DNA of 64,000 bases from the NCBI GenBank assembly GCA_024743275.1, contig JANSWW010000002.1, forward strand, positions 248,001 through 312,000, written 5' to 3'. Source of the DNA: Alphaproteobacteria bacterium (GTDB taxonomy: Bacteria > Pseudomonadota > Alphaproteobacteria > JANSWW01). The notes under the pieces were generated by a model that was not told the DNA's origin, ran no database searches, and saw nothing but the letters and a program-made list of their open reading frames with translations. Of this stretch, positions 17,501 through 26,170 are shown one piece after another (positions within the stretch are counted from its first letter, which is position 1; each line of letters begins with the position of its first letter). Both the position numbers and the translations under genes were made by a program.

Positions 17501-17911
17501 GTGCCTCTTGTCCTCGTCCTTCTTTTGAACGCCCTCCTGGTGTCGTCGCCCGCCCTGGCGACGGACCGGACCGGCGCGGCCGAAATCTCACCTGGCGAAA
17601 AAATCTCTCTTCTCCATTGCGGGCGATGCCACGTGGTGAACCACCGGAACCGGATGAACGCCATCGGGTCGACACCTTCCTTCGCGTTGATGAGGAGCTT
17701 CGCGGATTGGGAAGCCCGCTTCCGGGCGTTCTATACCCTGAAGCCCCATCCGGCCTTCACCCAGGTCGCCGATGTCACCGCGCCCTTCGACGAGAAGCTC
17801 CCCTCCCCCATCGCGCCGGTGGAAATGACGCTGGAGGAGATCGAGACCATGTTGGTTTTCGTCGAAGGGATCGAACCGGCCAATCTCGGGGCGCCGCTCA
17901 ACAGCCGATAG
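17501..17911 (+). CDS. Periplasmic monohaem cytochrome c-like protein
   Basis: 136 aa from a GTG at 17501, chosen because it gives a compact signal peptide (MPLVLVLLLNALLVSSPALA) with AGGG upstream; a TTG at 17477 is the alternative. After the signal there is one haem-binding CGRCH motif (C-x-x-C-H), and PIAPVEMTLEEIETMLVFV is a typical terminal helix region. Candidate axial Met residues follow the motif. It stands alone on the plus strand between the accessory genes and the ferredoxin gene, and could pass electrons between formate dehydrogenase and the respiratory chain. The link is positional. Confidence 0.78.
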   Translation: MPLVLVLLLNALLVSSPALATDRTGAAEISPGEKISLLHCGRCHVVNHRNRMNAIGSTPSFALMRSFADWEARFRAFYTLKPHPAFTQVADVTAPFDEKLPSPIAPVEMTLEEIETMLVFVEGIEPANLGAPLNSR

Positions 17912-17929
17912 CCGTCCGCTCCCGCCGAG

Positions 17930-19888
17930 TTAGTGATCCCTCCGCTTGCTGAAATAGTCGTCCGTGGTCCGCGGACGCGGCCGTTCCCCGCCGGCGAAGG
18001 GATTGTTTTCCATGTGATATTGCGCGTTGACCCTACAGTCGTCGCACATCTGGATCATCCGCGCCGCCTGCGGGTTCTGGAACATGGAGTGCTTACCGGC
18101 GAGCTTCTCCATGATCTTGTCGACCGTGGACTTCACCCCGAAGAGCGCGCCGCATTCGATACAGGCGAAGGGTTCCTCCTCATTCACCACCTGCTGCGTA
18201 TAGGCGGCGTCGGTGAGATTGAGCCGCGGCTCCAGGGTGATGGCCTTTTCCGGGCAGAGATTGGAACACAGACCGCACTGGACGCAGGCGTCCTCCTGGA
18301 AGCGGAGCTGCGGCAGGTCCGGATTGTCGCCTAGGGCGCCGGTCGGGCAGAGCGACGCGCAGGAGAGGCAAAGAGTACAGGCATCCGAATCGACCTGAAC
18401 GGCCCCATAGGGTGCGCCCGCGGGAAGCGCCACCATCTCGGCGTCCGGCATCAGCGCCTTGGCGGCGACCCTGGTAACCTGACGGCGGGTGCCGATCGGC
18501 AGAATGGGATCGTGGGTGACCGCCGCCACCTCGACACCGAACAGCGCGTCGGACAGCGCATCGGGATCGGCCAGATCCAGAAGACGCAGCTTGCCCTCCC
18601 CCGCGATGGCCTCGGCCAGGATCAGTTGCGCCTCCAAGGGGTCCCGCTCGGTCTTCGGCGACAACAGCACGTCGACGGCGCCGAACCCGGCCCCGAGAGC
18701 GGCCAGCATCTCGGCATGCCCGAACCCGTTCAGCGCATCGACCGCCATCGGAATGACGTCGGCGGGCAGCCCCCGGCCGAAACGGGCCGCGAGCGAGATC
18801 ATTTCAAGACCATGGTCGCCGTCGGTCACCAGCAACCTCGGCGTCCCACCACCCGCCTTGCGGTAGGTCCCGGCCAGCGTATCGATACGACGGAAGACCG
18901 TCGCGACCGGCGGCGCGTCGTAGCTGATGGCCCCGGTGGGGCAGACCGCCGAACAGGCACCGCATCCGGCGCAGATCAGCGGATCGACGGCCACCGTCTC
19001 GCCATTCGGCGTGATCGCCCCCGTCGGACAGAGATTGAGACAGCGGGAACAGGCCGGCTGCTCGGCACGGGAATGGGCGCAGAGCGATTCTTCCAACCGG
19101 ACATAGAGTGGCTGCTCGAAGGTCCCCACCATGTGCGAGGCCTCGAGCACCACGGCGGCCACGGCGGTCGGACTTTTGGGGTCGGCCCGAAGATACCCCT
19201 CTCGCTTCTCATGCGCCGGGAACAAAGCCGTTTCGCCGGAGAGGTCTACGATTATATCACAACCGGACTGCGCCCCATCCCGCGCCGGGGTAAAGGTGAA
19301 CGCGCCACGGCCGCCGGGTTCCATTTCCTGAAACCCGTCGATCCGCACCGAGAAATTCCCCAGCGCCCCCTTGGCCTGGGCAAGTGTTCCGCGCACCACC
19401 TCGAAATCGCGGGAAAGCGGTAATACATCGGCATCGCCAGACAGCAGCAGCGTCACACTCAGATGGTCGGACAGCGCCCGGGCGGCCTCGACCGCGACCT
19501 CTCCCCCGCCGACCACGAGACACACCCCTTCGGACGCGACGTCCATGGTTTTGGGCGCTGGCGCCACGATCAGCGCCTCGGCGGCAAGCGCCGCCATTTT
19601 CGGCGCCGCGTCCGCCCCGTGGTCGGACCAGCCGGCCCGGTCGCGCAGATCGACAAAGCCCGGCGCGTCTACGCCCAATTCGTCGGCGAGTTCCTCGAAC
19701 CGCTGCCTTTCCTGCTGGCAGGCGATGATGGCGTCCCCGTCCTTGATCGCCTCCGCGGCGTCGGCGATTTGGCTGGTACACAGCCCGGTATAAAGCTTCG
19801 AACAGGCGAGACCGGACGCGGCCCCAATAGCTTCCGGGTCCAGGGACTGCGTCCCCAGACAATCGCACAAAACCAGCTTTTTCGACAT
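17930..19888 (-). CDS. Multi-cluster 4Fe-4S ferredoxin-type protein
   Basis: 652 aa, cytosolic. An N-terminal part of about 250 residues (LVLCDCLGTQSLDPEAI, VCLVVGGGEVAVEAARAL) resembles a HdrA-like or nucleotide-binding region. Four 4Fe-4S sites follow: ACSRCLNLCPTG, CAGCGACSAVCPTG, CTLCLSCASLCPTG and CVQCGLCSNLCPEK. A C-terminal C-x-x-C pair of pairs (ACIECGALFG ... QMCDDC) could bind zinc or another cluster. Proteins of this architecture are encoded with DUF3305/DUF3306 and TorD genes beside formate dehydrogenases. It may act as an electron conduit or in maturation. It is divergent from the DUF3305-like gene. Confidence 0.85.
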   Translation of the reverse strand: MSKKLVLCDCLGTQSLDPEAIGAASGLACSKLYTGLCTSQIADAAEAIKDGDAIIACQQERQRFEELADELGVDAPGFVDLRDRAGWSDHGADAAPKMAALAAEALIVAPAPKTMDVASEGVCLVVGGGEVAVEAARALSDHLSVTLLLSGDADVLPLSRDFEVVRGTLAQAKGALGNFSVRIDGFQEMEPGGRGAFTFTPARDGAQSGCDIIVDLSGETALFPAHEKREGYLRADPKSPTAVAAVVLEASHMVGTFEQPLYVRLEESLCAHSRAEQPACSRCLNLCPTGAITPNGETVAVDPLICAGCGACSAVCPTGAISYDAPPVATVFRRIDTLAGTYRKAGGGTPRLLVTDGDHGLEMISLAARFGRGLPADVIPMAVDALNGFGHAEMLAALGAGFGAVDVLLSPKTERDPLEAQLILAEAIAGEGKLRLLDLADPDALSDALFGVEVAAVTHDPILPIGTRRQVTRVAAKALMPDAEMVALPAGAPYGAVQVDSDACTLCLSCASLCPTGALGDNPDLPQLRFQEDACVQCGLCSNLCPEKAITLEPRLNLTDAAYTQQVVNEEEPFACIECGALFGVKSTVDKIMEKLAGKHSMFQNPQAARMIQMCDDCRVNAQYHMENNPFAGGERPRPRTTDDYFSKRRDH

Positions 19889-20177
19889 CTCATCCCTCGA
19901 CGCTTCTGCGTTCCCATGGGAGCGGTCTCCGACTGCCCCGCTTTGTTATTTGCATGCAATACAGCCAGGAAATCCAAGCGACCGCAACGATTTCCATTCG
20001 AATTCAAACGAACCTTCGAAAAAGCTAATGGACGTCGCTATGCAAGCCGTGGCAAGATTTCACACGGTGGAAACGAATCTTACAAAACCACCAATACTAA
20101 CGACGAGCCTGGAACCGCCGCAGAAGCGGACCACAGGCCAATACCGGCGTGAGGGCCGGGGGGATGAGGACAACGTT
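19889..20177. other. Divergent intergenic region of the formate dehydrogenase island
   Basis: About 290 bp between the divergent ferredoxin and DUF3305-like genes, AT-richer than its surroundings. It contains the perfect 10-bp palindrome TTGCATGCAA (19950-19959), a candidate operator. The plus-strand frame is open through part of it, but the codons there look non-coding. Promoters for both directions are expected here, though no strong consensus is visible. Confidence 0.45.
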
Positions 20178-20750
20178 TTGGGCTCGAGTGCGCAAAACTC
20201 CGTAGCGATGCCGCTGGGCGTCGTGATCCGGAAAGTGCCCGGCGTCACCCGCTGGGCAAAATGGAACTGGAAGGCCGTGGCCGTACTCCCGGGTGCCGCG
20301 GATGCCGACTGGAAAATCCTGCGTGAGGAAGACCAAGCGGTCGAATACCACGCCGCCACCCGCCCCCTCGAACTCTTCGCCGCCGAAACGGAAGCCTATC
20401 TGAACGGGCTCGCCGACGAGATTCCGTCCATCTATGTGATCATGCGGACGCCGCTGGACAGCAGCGCCGGTCCTCTGGATGTGGTCCTGGTGACCGCCTC
20501 CCCCTATGAGGCGCAGGACTATGCCGACAGCGGCGAAGAGATCGTCGAGAAGGTCCCGATGCCGGACGGCCTGATCGCTTGGATCCAGTCTTTCGTCGAC
20601 GAATTCCACGAGGAAGAGACCTTCGTCAAACGCCGCCGCGACCGGATCGAGACCGATCGGGTGGAGGACGGCAAAGGCGACCCCCGCATCTCGCAAATGA
20701 GCGACGTCTACCGGTCGCCCAACGCCAAACTGCGGGAGCGCCTCCATTGA
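20178..20750 (+). CDS. DUF3305-like protein
   Basis: 190 aa from a TTG at 20178 (GATGAGGA about 8 bases upstream), or 180 aa from the ATG at 20208, which begins MPLGVVIRKVPGVTRWAKWN. The opening strand, AVAVLPGAADADWKILRE and ATRPLELFAAETEAYLNGLA match the DUF3305 family. There is no signal peptide or catalytic motif. The family is almost always encoded with DUF3306, TorD and formate dehydrogenase, as here, and is thought to assist enzyme assembly. Its stop overlaps the TTG start of the DUF3306-like gene. Confidence 0.8.
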   Translation: MGSSAQNSVAMPLGVVIRKVPGVTRWAKWNWKAVAVLPGAADADWKILREEDQAVEYHAATRPLELFAAETEAYLNGLADEIPSIYVIMRTPLDSSAGPLDVVLVTASPYEAQDYADSGEEIVEKVPMPDGLIAWIQSFVDEFHEEETFVKRRRDRIETDRVEDGKGDPRISQMSDVYRSPNAKLRERLH

Positions 20751-21433
20751 GCGACACGGCGACCGACTTCTGGAGCCGCCGCAAGGCGCGCGTGAGGGCC
20801 GAGGCCGAGGCCGAGGTGGCCGCGCGCGCGGCCGAAGCGCAGAAGAAGGAAGTCGCCGCCCTCGAGGAAAAGACGGACGAGGAGATCCTCGCCGAACTTG
20901 AGCTGCCCGATCCCGATACGCTGCAGCAGGGCGACGACTTCTCCGCCTTCATGAAACAGGCGGTGCCCGAGCGTCTCCGTCGCCGCGCCCTGCGCCGGCT
21001 TTGGCTCAGCAATTCCGCGCTCGCCAATCTGGATGGCCTTCTCGACTACGGAGAGGACTTCACCGACGCCGCCACGGTCGTCGAAAACCTGCAGACCGCC
21101 TATCAGGTCGGCAAGGGCATGATGGAGCATGTCGCGAAGATGGCCGAGGAGGCCGCGGCCGAAGCCGAGGCCCAGGAGCGGGAAAACGCTGCCCCCGAGA
21201 CCGGCGATCAGCCCGCCGGCTCCGAACCTCTAGAGGTCGAAACGCAATCCCGGGAAACCGCCGCGATCGCCCATCGTCCGGCGCCGCAAGCCGCCATGAC
21301 CGTCGCGACCGAACCGCAGGCGCTCCCGGAGTTTCGGGAACCCGATTACCGCGAAACCGATCATGAGGCCGCCGTGGCCATGCCCGCCCGGCGCCGGATG
21401 CGGTTCGCCTTCGAAGAAGACGCCGCACGCTGA
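20747..21433 (+). CDS. DUF3306-like protein
   Basis: 228 aa from a TTG at 20747 that overlaps the upstream stop, with GGGAG upstream. It begins LSDTATDFWSRRKARVRAEA; the FW-S-RRK motif is characteristic of DUF3306. The centre contains LRRLWLSNSALANLDGLLDY, and the rest is charged and probably disordered (Glu/Ala-rich segments). It ends with MRFAFEEDAAR. Found with DUF3305 and TorD in formate dehydrogenase operons; biochemical role undefined. Its stop overlaps the TorD start (TGATG). Confidence 0.82.
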   Translation: MSDTATDFWSRRKARVRAEAEAEVAARAAEAQKKEVAALEEKTDEEILAELELPDPDTLQQGDDFSAFMKQAVPERLRRRALRRLWLSNSALANLDGLLDYGEDFTDAATVVENLQTAYQVGKGMMEHVAKMAEEAAAEAEAQERENAAPETGDQPAGSEPLEVETQSRETAAIAHRPAPQAAMTVATEPQALPEFREPDYRETDHEAAVAMPARRRMRFAFEEDAAR

Positions 21434-22095
21434 TGTCGGCAGAGGATGAAAAGAACGAGATGACCGCGAACGCGCAACAGATGGATCAGACCGCGGAATG
21501 CCCCCCCGGAGCCGTGAGCCCGGAAGATCGGCTGCGCGCGGATCTCTATAACTTCCTGGGCGCTATTCTGGCTGGCCCGCCGGACGAGATGCTCCTGGCC
21601 CAGACGGCGGGACTGACCGGCGACGACAGCGATCTCGGGCAGGCGATCGACGCGGCCGCCCGGGTGGCCAAGATCAGCACGCCGGCGACGGTCGAGCGGG
21701 AGTTCAACGCCCTGTTCATCGGTCTGTCCCGTGGCGAGTTGCTGCCCTATGCCAGCTATTACCTGACCGGGTTTCTCAACGAAAAACCGCTCGCCGTGCT
21801 GCGCAACGACATGGCCGCGCGCGGCCTTGCCCGCGCCGACAATAAATTCGAGCCCGAGGACAACATCGCTTCCCTGATGGAGATGATGGCGGCCCTTATC
21901 GTCGGCCGCTTCGGTGTGCCCGCCTCGCTCGACGAACAGAAAGACTTCTTCGACACGCATATCGGCCCGTGGGCCAGTCACTTTTTCTCGGATTTGGAAG
22001 GCGCCAAGAACTCGATTCTCTACGCCCCGGTCGGCGCGATCGGCAAGGCGTTCATGGAGATCGAGCAGGAGGGCTTCCGAATGGCCGCAGGCTGA
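21433..22095 (+). CDS. TorD/DmsD-family molybdoenzyme chaperone
   Basis: 220 aa, all-helical. Recognisable segments are LRADLYNFLGAILAGPPDEM, REFNALFIGLSRGELLPYASYYLTG (the E-x-x-x-L-F-x-G...-P-Y-x-S-x-Y signature of TorD-like chaperones) and the C-terminal FMEIEQEGFR. Such chaperones bind the Tat signal of a molybdenum/tungsten enzyme and hold it until the cofactor is inserted. Two Tat-signal proteins follow immediately, the 63-aa peptide and the FDH catalytic subunit, making them the obvious clients. Confidence 0.88.
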   Translation: MSAEDEKNEMTANAQQMDQTAECPPGAVSPEDRLRADLYNFLGAILAGPPDEMLLAQTAGLTGDDSDLGQAIDAAARVAKISTPATVEREFNALFIGLSRGELLPYASYYLTGFLNEKPLAVLRNDMAARGLARADNKFEPEDNIASLMEMMAALIVGRFGVPASLDEQKDFFDTHIGPWASHFFSDLEGAKNSILYAPVGAIGKAFMEIEQEGFRMAAG

Positions 22096-22153
22096 CGCCT
22101 GCACTCCAATGGCGGGGGCGGGCCTCGTCAGAACTCTAAAGGGGAGACATGCG

Positions 22154-22345
22154 ATGAGCGAGAAGAAGGATACGGCCAGCCGCCGTGACTTTCTGAAGCT
22201 TGCGGGCGCATCGGCTCCGGCGGCGGTCGCGGCAGCGGCGCTGGCGGGGACGAAGGCCGAAGCGGCTTCGCCTGCTGACCTTGCCGACGGCAAGATGCAG
22301 GACACGGCACACACGCGCGCCTATTTCGACAGCGCCCGGTTCTAA
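22154..22345 (+). CDS. Small Tat-signal protein of the formate dehydrogenase operon
   Basis: 63 aa. It has an almost complete twin-arginine signal, SRRDFLKLAGASAPAAVAAA, ending in an A-x-A site (EAA), followed by only about 25 residues (PADLADGKMQDTAHTRAYFD). GGGGAG lies upstream of the ATG. Small proteins of this kind recur between torD and fdhA in alphaproteobacteria. The mature part is too short to be an enzyme. It may be a small periplasmic subunit, or a carrier helping export or assembly of the FDH complex. Confidence 0.82.
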   Translation: MSEKKDTASRRDFLKLAGASAPAAVAAAALAGTKAEAASPADLADGKMQDTAHTRAYFDSARF

Positions 22346-22444
22346 ACCGAAAATGTCGGATACCCGGCCGAGGGTTGCGATTGGCCCCAAGGTCGGTTTC
22401 GAAGACCCCGCACGCGATGCGAGCGTGCATCCAGGGAGGTAAGT

Positions 22445-25399
22445 ATGCTTAGGAAAAAGACCAACGGGGTTGCGAAACGCCCCCAGCGGACAAGTTTCCT
22501 CACTGATATCGCCGAGAAGTCGGTCGATCGTCGCGCGTTCCTGCGCGGCTCCGGTCTGGCGATCGGTGGTCTCGCCGCCATCGGCGTCACCGGCGGCACC
22601 GTCAAGCAGGCGGAAGCCGCTGTCGGGACCGGCCCGGTCGAACTGAAAAAGACCGTCTGCACCCACTGCTCGGTCGGCTGCACCGTCATCGCCGAAGTTC
22701 AGAGCGGCGTGTGGACCGGCCAGGAGCCCGGTTGGGACAGCCCGTTCAACCTGGGCGCCCATTGCGCCAAGGGGGCCGCGGTCCGGGAACACGCTCACGG
22801 CGAGCGTCGCCTGAAATATCCGATGAAAAAGGTCGGTGGCGAATGGGTCCGGATGAGCTGGGAAGACGCCATCAACGAGATCGGCGACGGGATGCTGAAG
22901 ATCCGCGAAGAAAGCGGCCCGGACAGCGTCTACTGGCTCGGCAGCGCCAAGCACAACAACGAACAGGCCTATCTGTTCCGTAAGTTCGCGGCCTATTGGG
23001 GGACGAACAACGTCGACCACCAGGCGCGTATCTGTCACTCGACGACCGTTGCGGGTGTTGCGAATACGTGGGGCTACGGCGCCATGACCAACTCCTACAA
23101 CGACATCCATAACTCCCGGGCGATCTTCATCATCGGCGGCAACCCGGCGGAGGCCCACCCGGTCTCCCTGCTCCACGTCCTCAAGGCGAAAGAGCAGAAC
23201 AACGCCCCGCTGATCGTCTGCGATCCGCGCTTCACCCGGACGGCGGCCCATGCCGACGAATATGTCCGGTTCCGTCCTGGCACGGATGTGGCGCTGGTCT
23301 GGGGTATTCTCTGGCACATCTTCGACAATGGCTGGGAAGACAAAGAGTTCATCCGCACCCGCGTGTGGGGCATGGACCAGATCAAGAAAGAAGTCGCCAA
23401 GTGGAACCCGGAAGAGGTCGAGCGCGTGACCGGCACCCCCGGCTCGCAGCTCAAGCGCGTCGCCCGGACCATGGCCAACAACCGTCCCGGCACCGTCATT
23501 TGGTGCATGGGCGGCACCCAGCACACCAACGGTAACAACAACACCCGCGCCTACTGCGTGCTGCAGCTCGCGCTCGGCAACATGGGTGTGACCGGTGGCG
23601 GCACCAACATCTTCCGTGGCCACGACAACGTGCAGGGCGCGACCGACCTCGGTGTGCTCTCCCACACGCTGCCGGGTTACTACGGTCTGTCCGGCGGTGC
23701 CTGGGCCCACTGGTCCCGTGTCTGGGGTGAGGATCTCGATTGGCTCAAAGGCCAGTTCGACACCATGAAAGGTGCCGACGGCAAAGAAAAGAAGCTGATG
23801 AACCTCAAGGGCATTCCGGTCAGCCGCTGGATCGACGGTATCCTTGAAGACAAGGAGAACATCGAGCAGCCGAACAACCTTCGGGCCATGGTGCTTTGGG
23901 GCCACGCTCCGAACTCCCAGACCCGGATGAAGGAAATGAAGACGGCGATGGAGAAGCTCGACATGCTTGTCGTGATCGATCCGTTCCCGACCGTCTCCGC
24001 CGTCATGCAGGACCGCACCGACGGTGTGTATCTGCTGCCGGCCTCGACCCAGTTCGAGACCTTCGGCTCGGTGACCGCCTCCAACCGCTCCATCCAGTGG
24101 CGCGAGAAGGTCGTCGACCCGCTGTTCGAGTCCCTGCCCGATCACACGATCATCGCGAAGTTCGCGAAGAAGTTCGGCTGGTCCGACCGCTTCTTCCGCA
24201 ACATCGCCCTGGGCGAGAACGACGAGCCGGTGATCGAGGACGTCACCCGCGAATTCAACAGCGGCATGTGGACGATCGGCTATACCGGTCAGTCGCCGGA
24301 GCGCCTGAAGTCCCACATGGCCAACCAGCACACGTTCGATCGGACGACGCTGCAGGCCATCGGCGGGCCGAACGACGGTGAGTATTACGGCATGCCCTGG
24401 CCGTGCTGGGGTACCGCCGAAATGGGTCACCCGGGCACCCCGAACCTCTACGACATGTCGAAGCCGGTTTCCGAGGGTGGTCTCACCTTCCGTGCCCGTT
24501 TCGGCGTCGAGCGGGACGGCCAGAACCTGTTGGCCGAAGGCGTCGCGTCGGCGAATTCGGACATCAAGGACGGCTATCCGGAATTCACCTACCAGATGCT
24601 CAAGGATCTGGGCTGGCACACGGAACTGACGGACGACGAGAAGCGGCAAATCGCCCGTGCGGCCGGCATTCCGGGCTTCGAAGACGGCGGTGCTGGCAAG
24701 GCCCTGCCGGCGGACTTCGACGAGAAGGCGGCCAAGGTCAACTGGAAGGTGGATCTGTCCGGCGGTATTCAGCGGGTGGCCATCGCCCACGAATGTGCGC
24801 CGTTCGGCAACGCCAAGGCTCGTGCCGTGGTTTGGACCTTCCCGGATCCGATCCCGCTGCACCGCGAGCCGCTGTACACCAACCGGCGTGACCTGGTGGC
24901 CGACTATCCGACCTACGAGGACCGGCATTTCTATCGTCTGCCGACCCTCTACGCATCGATCCAGAAGCAGGACTTCTCGAAGGAGTATCCCATCATCCTG
25001 ACCTCCGGCCGTCTGGTCGAATACGAGGGCGGCGGTGACGAGACCCGGTCGAACCCCTGGCTGGCCGAACTCCAGCAGGACATGTTCGTCGAGATCAACC
25101 CGCGGGACGCCAACAATCTCGGTGTCCGGGACGGTGCCATGGTCTGGGTGGAAGGCCCGGAAAAGGGCAAGGTGAAAGTGAAAGCGATGGTGACCGAAAG
25201 GGTCGGGTCGGGCGTTGCGTTCATGCCCTTCCACTTCGGTGGCCACATGGAAGGCAAGGATCTGAGAGACAAGTATCCGGAAGGTTCGGACCCCTATGTG
25301 TTGGGTGAAAGCACCAACACGGCCCAAACCTACGGGTACGACTCCGTCACCCAGATGCAGGAGACCAAAGCCACTCTCTGCAAAATCAGCGTGGCATAA
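22445..25399 (+). CDS. fdhA: Formate dehydrogenase catalytic subunit alpha (Mo/W-bis-MGD)
   Basis: 984 aa with a Tat signal (DRRAFLRGSGLAIGGLAAIG), so it is exported folded to the periplasm. The N-terminal [4Fe-4S] site is C-x2-C-x3-C plus a distal Cys (CTHCSVGC ... HCAKG). The metal ligand is Cys197 in ARICHSTTVAG; the codon is TGT, so this is a cysteine and not a selenocysteine enzyme. The Cys-His pair and following residues match formate dehydrogenases, and a MopB C-terminal domain ends the protein. GGGAGGT precedes the ATG. Beta and gamma subunits follow, and a tungstate importer lies downstream, suggesting tungsten as metal. It would oxidise formate and feed electrons to quinone through the other subunits. 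Confidence 0.95.
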   Translation: MLRKKTNGVAKRPQRTSFLTDIAEKSVDRRAFLRGSGLAIGGLAAIGVTGGTVKQAEAAVGTGPVELKKTVCTHCSVGCTVIAEVQSGVWTGQEPGWDSPFNLGAHCAKGAAVREHAHGERRLKYPMKKVGGEWVRMSWEDAINEIGDGMLKIREESGPDSVYWLGSAKHNNEQAYLFRKFAAYWGTNNVDHQARICHSTTVAGVANTWGYGAMTNSYNDIHNSRAIFIIGGNPAEAHPVSLLHVLKAKEQNNAPLIVCDPRFTRTAAHADEYVRFRPGTDVALVWGILWHIFDNGWEDKEFIRTRVWGMDQIKKEVAKWNPEEVERVTGTPGSQLKRVARTMANNRPGTVIWCMGGTQHTNGNNNTRAYCVLQLALGNMGVTGGGTNIFRGHDNVQGATDLGVLSHTLPGYYGLSGGAWAHWSRVWGEDLDWLKGQFDTMKGADGKEKKLMNLKGIPVSRWIDGILEDKENIEQPNNLRAMVLWGHAPNSQTRMKEMKTAMEKLDMLVVIDPFPTVSAVMQDRTDGVYLLPASTQFETFGSVTASNRSIQWREKVVDPLFESLPDHTIIAKFAKKFGWSDRFFRNIALGENDEPVIEDVTREFNSGMWTIGYTGQSPERLKSHMANQHTFDRTTLQAIGGPNDGEYYGMPWPCWGTAEMGHPGTPNLYDMSKPVSEGGLTFRARFGVERDGQNLLAEGVASANSDIKDGYPEFTYQMLKDLGWHTELTDDEKRQIARAAGIPGFEDGGAGKALPADFDEKAAKVNWKVDLSGGIQRVAIAHECAPFGNAKARAVVWTFPDPIPLHREPLYTNRRDLVADYPTYEDRHFYRLPTLYASIQKQDFSKEYPIILTSGRLVEYEGGGDETRSNPWLAELQQDMFVEINPRDANNLGVRDGAMVWVEGPEKGKVKVKAMVTERVGSGVAFMPFHFGGHMEGKDLRDKYPEGSDPYVLGESTNTAQTYGYDSVTQMQETKATLCKISVA

Positions 25400-25411
25400 G
25401 GAGACTGAACA

Positions 25412-26008
25412 ATGGCAGCAAGAGCAAAATTCCTGTGCGACGCCGAGCGCTGCATCGAGTGCAACGCCTGCGTCACAGCGTGTAAGAACGAGCATGAGGT
25501 GCCGTGGGGCATCAACCGCCGCCGGGTCGTGACCATCAACGATGGCAAGCCCGGCGAACGGTCGATCTCCGTGGCCTGCATGCACTGTTCCGACGCGCCC
25601 TGCATGGCCGTTTGTCCGGTGGATTGCTTCTACCAGAACGAGGAAGGTGTGGTCCTCCACTCGAAGGACCTCTGCATTGGCTGCGGCTACTGCTTCTACG
25701 CCTGCCCGTTCGGGGCGCCGCAGTTCCCGCAGGCGGGCAATTTCGGTTCCCGGGGCAAGATGGACAAGTGCACCTTCTGCGCCGGCGGCCCGGAAGAAAC
25801 CCACTCCTCGGCCGAGTTCGCCAAGTATGGGAGCAACCGGATCGCGGAAGGCAAACTGCCGATCTGCGCCGAAATGTGCTCCACGAAGGCGCTGCTCGCC
25901 GGTGACGGCGACGTCGTCTCCGGCATCTACCGCGAGCGTGTCGTTGCCCGCGGTTTCGGCTCCGGCGCGTGGGGCTGGGGCACCGCTTACGGCCAGAAGG
26001 GCACCTAA
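25412..26008 (+). CDS. fdhB: Formate dehydrogenase iron-sulfur subunit beta (FDH3 type)
   Basis: 198 aa. Four Cys clusters bind four [4Fe-4S] centres: CIECNACVTACKNE, CMHCSDAPCMAVCPVD, CIGCGYCFYACPFG and a split site built from CTFCAGG and CAEMCSTKA. It has no own signal, so it is co-exported with the alpha subunit. No C-terminal membrane helix is present, which fits the short FDH3-type beta subunit. It lies 12 bp after the alpha gene with AAGGAG before the ATG, and passes electrons from alpha to the cytochrome b gamma subunit. Confidence 0.94.
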   Translation: MAARAKFLCDAERCIECNACVTACKNEHEVPWGINRRRVVTINDGKPGERSISVACMHCSDAPCMAVCPVDCFYQNEEGVVLHSKDLCIGCGYCFYACPFGAPQFPQAGNFGSRGKMDKCTFCAGGPEETHSSAEFAKYGSNRIAEGKLPICAEMCSTKALLAGDGDVVSGIYRERVVARGFGSGAWGWGTAYGQKGT

Positions 26009-26049
26009 GACCCTGAGGCGTTCACCCCTTTAGAGGGGCTGGAAAAGCT

Positions 26050-26085
26050 GGCGGGGGTGCGGTCGACGCATCCCCGCCTCTTTCC
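26050..26085 (+). terminator. Strong hairpin with short T-rich tail inside the FDH operon
   Basis: GGCGGGGGTGCG (26050-26061) pairs with CGCATCCCCGCC (26067-26078), giving 12 pairs with one G-T, a GTCGA loop and then TCTTTCC. A smaller hairpin, CCCCT-TTAG-AGGGG, lies just before it at 26025-26038. Placed between the beta and gamma genes, it should terminate or attenuate transcription, lowering gamma expression unless a new promoter lies before 26171. Confidence 0.7.
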
Positions 26086-26170
26086 GTTGTGGTCCGGTCG
26101 TATTGTTCCGAATAAACGAAAATGAAACGGACCGGCCTAGTACCTGTTCAAAGACCTGAGGATCTGATTC

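Noticed and set aside
22346..22444. Molybdenum/tungsten cofactor riboswitch upstream of fdhA
   Set aside because: The 99-bp leader shows no arrangement that I can match to the known Moco RNA motif.
23033..23035. Selenocysteine at the metal ligand of formate dehydrogenase
   Set aside because: The codon is TGT, cysteine; no in-frame TGA is present.
22136..25804. A 1222-codon open frame on the minus strand, antisense to the FDH alpha and beta genes
   Set aside because: It is the high-GC shadow of fdhA/fdhB. The plus-strand frame has all Fe-S and metal ligands and a Tat signal; the antisense translation has no recognisable domain.
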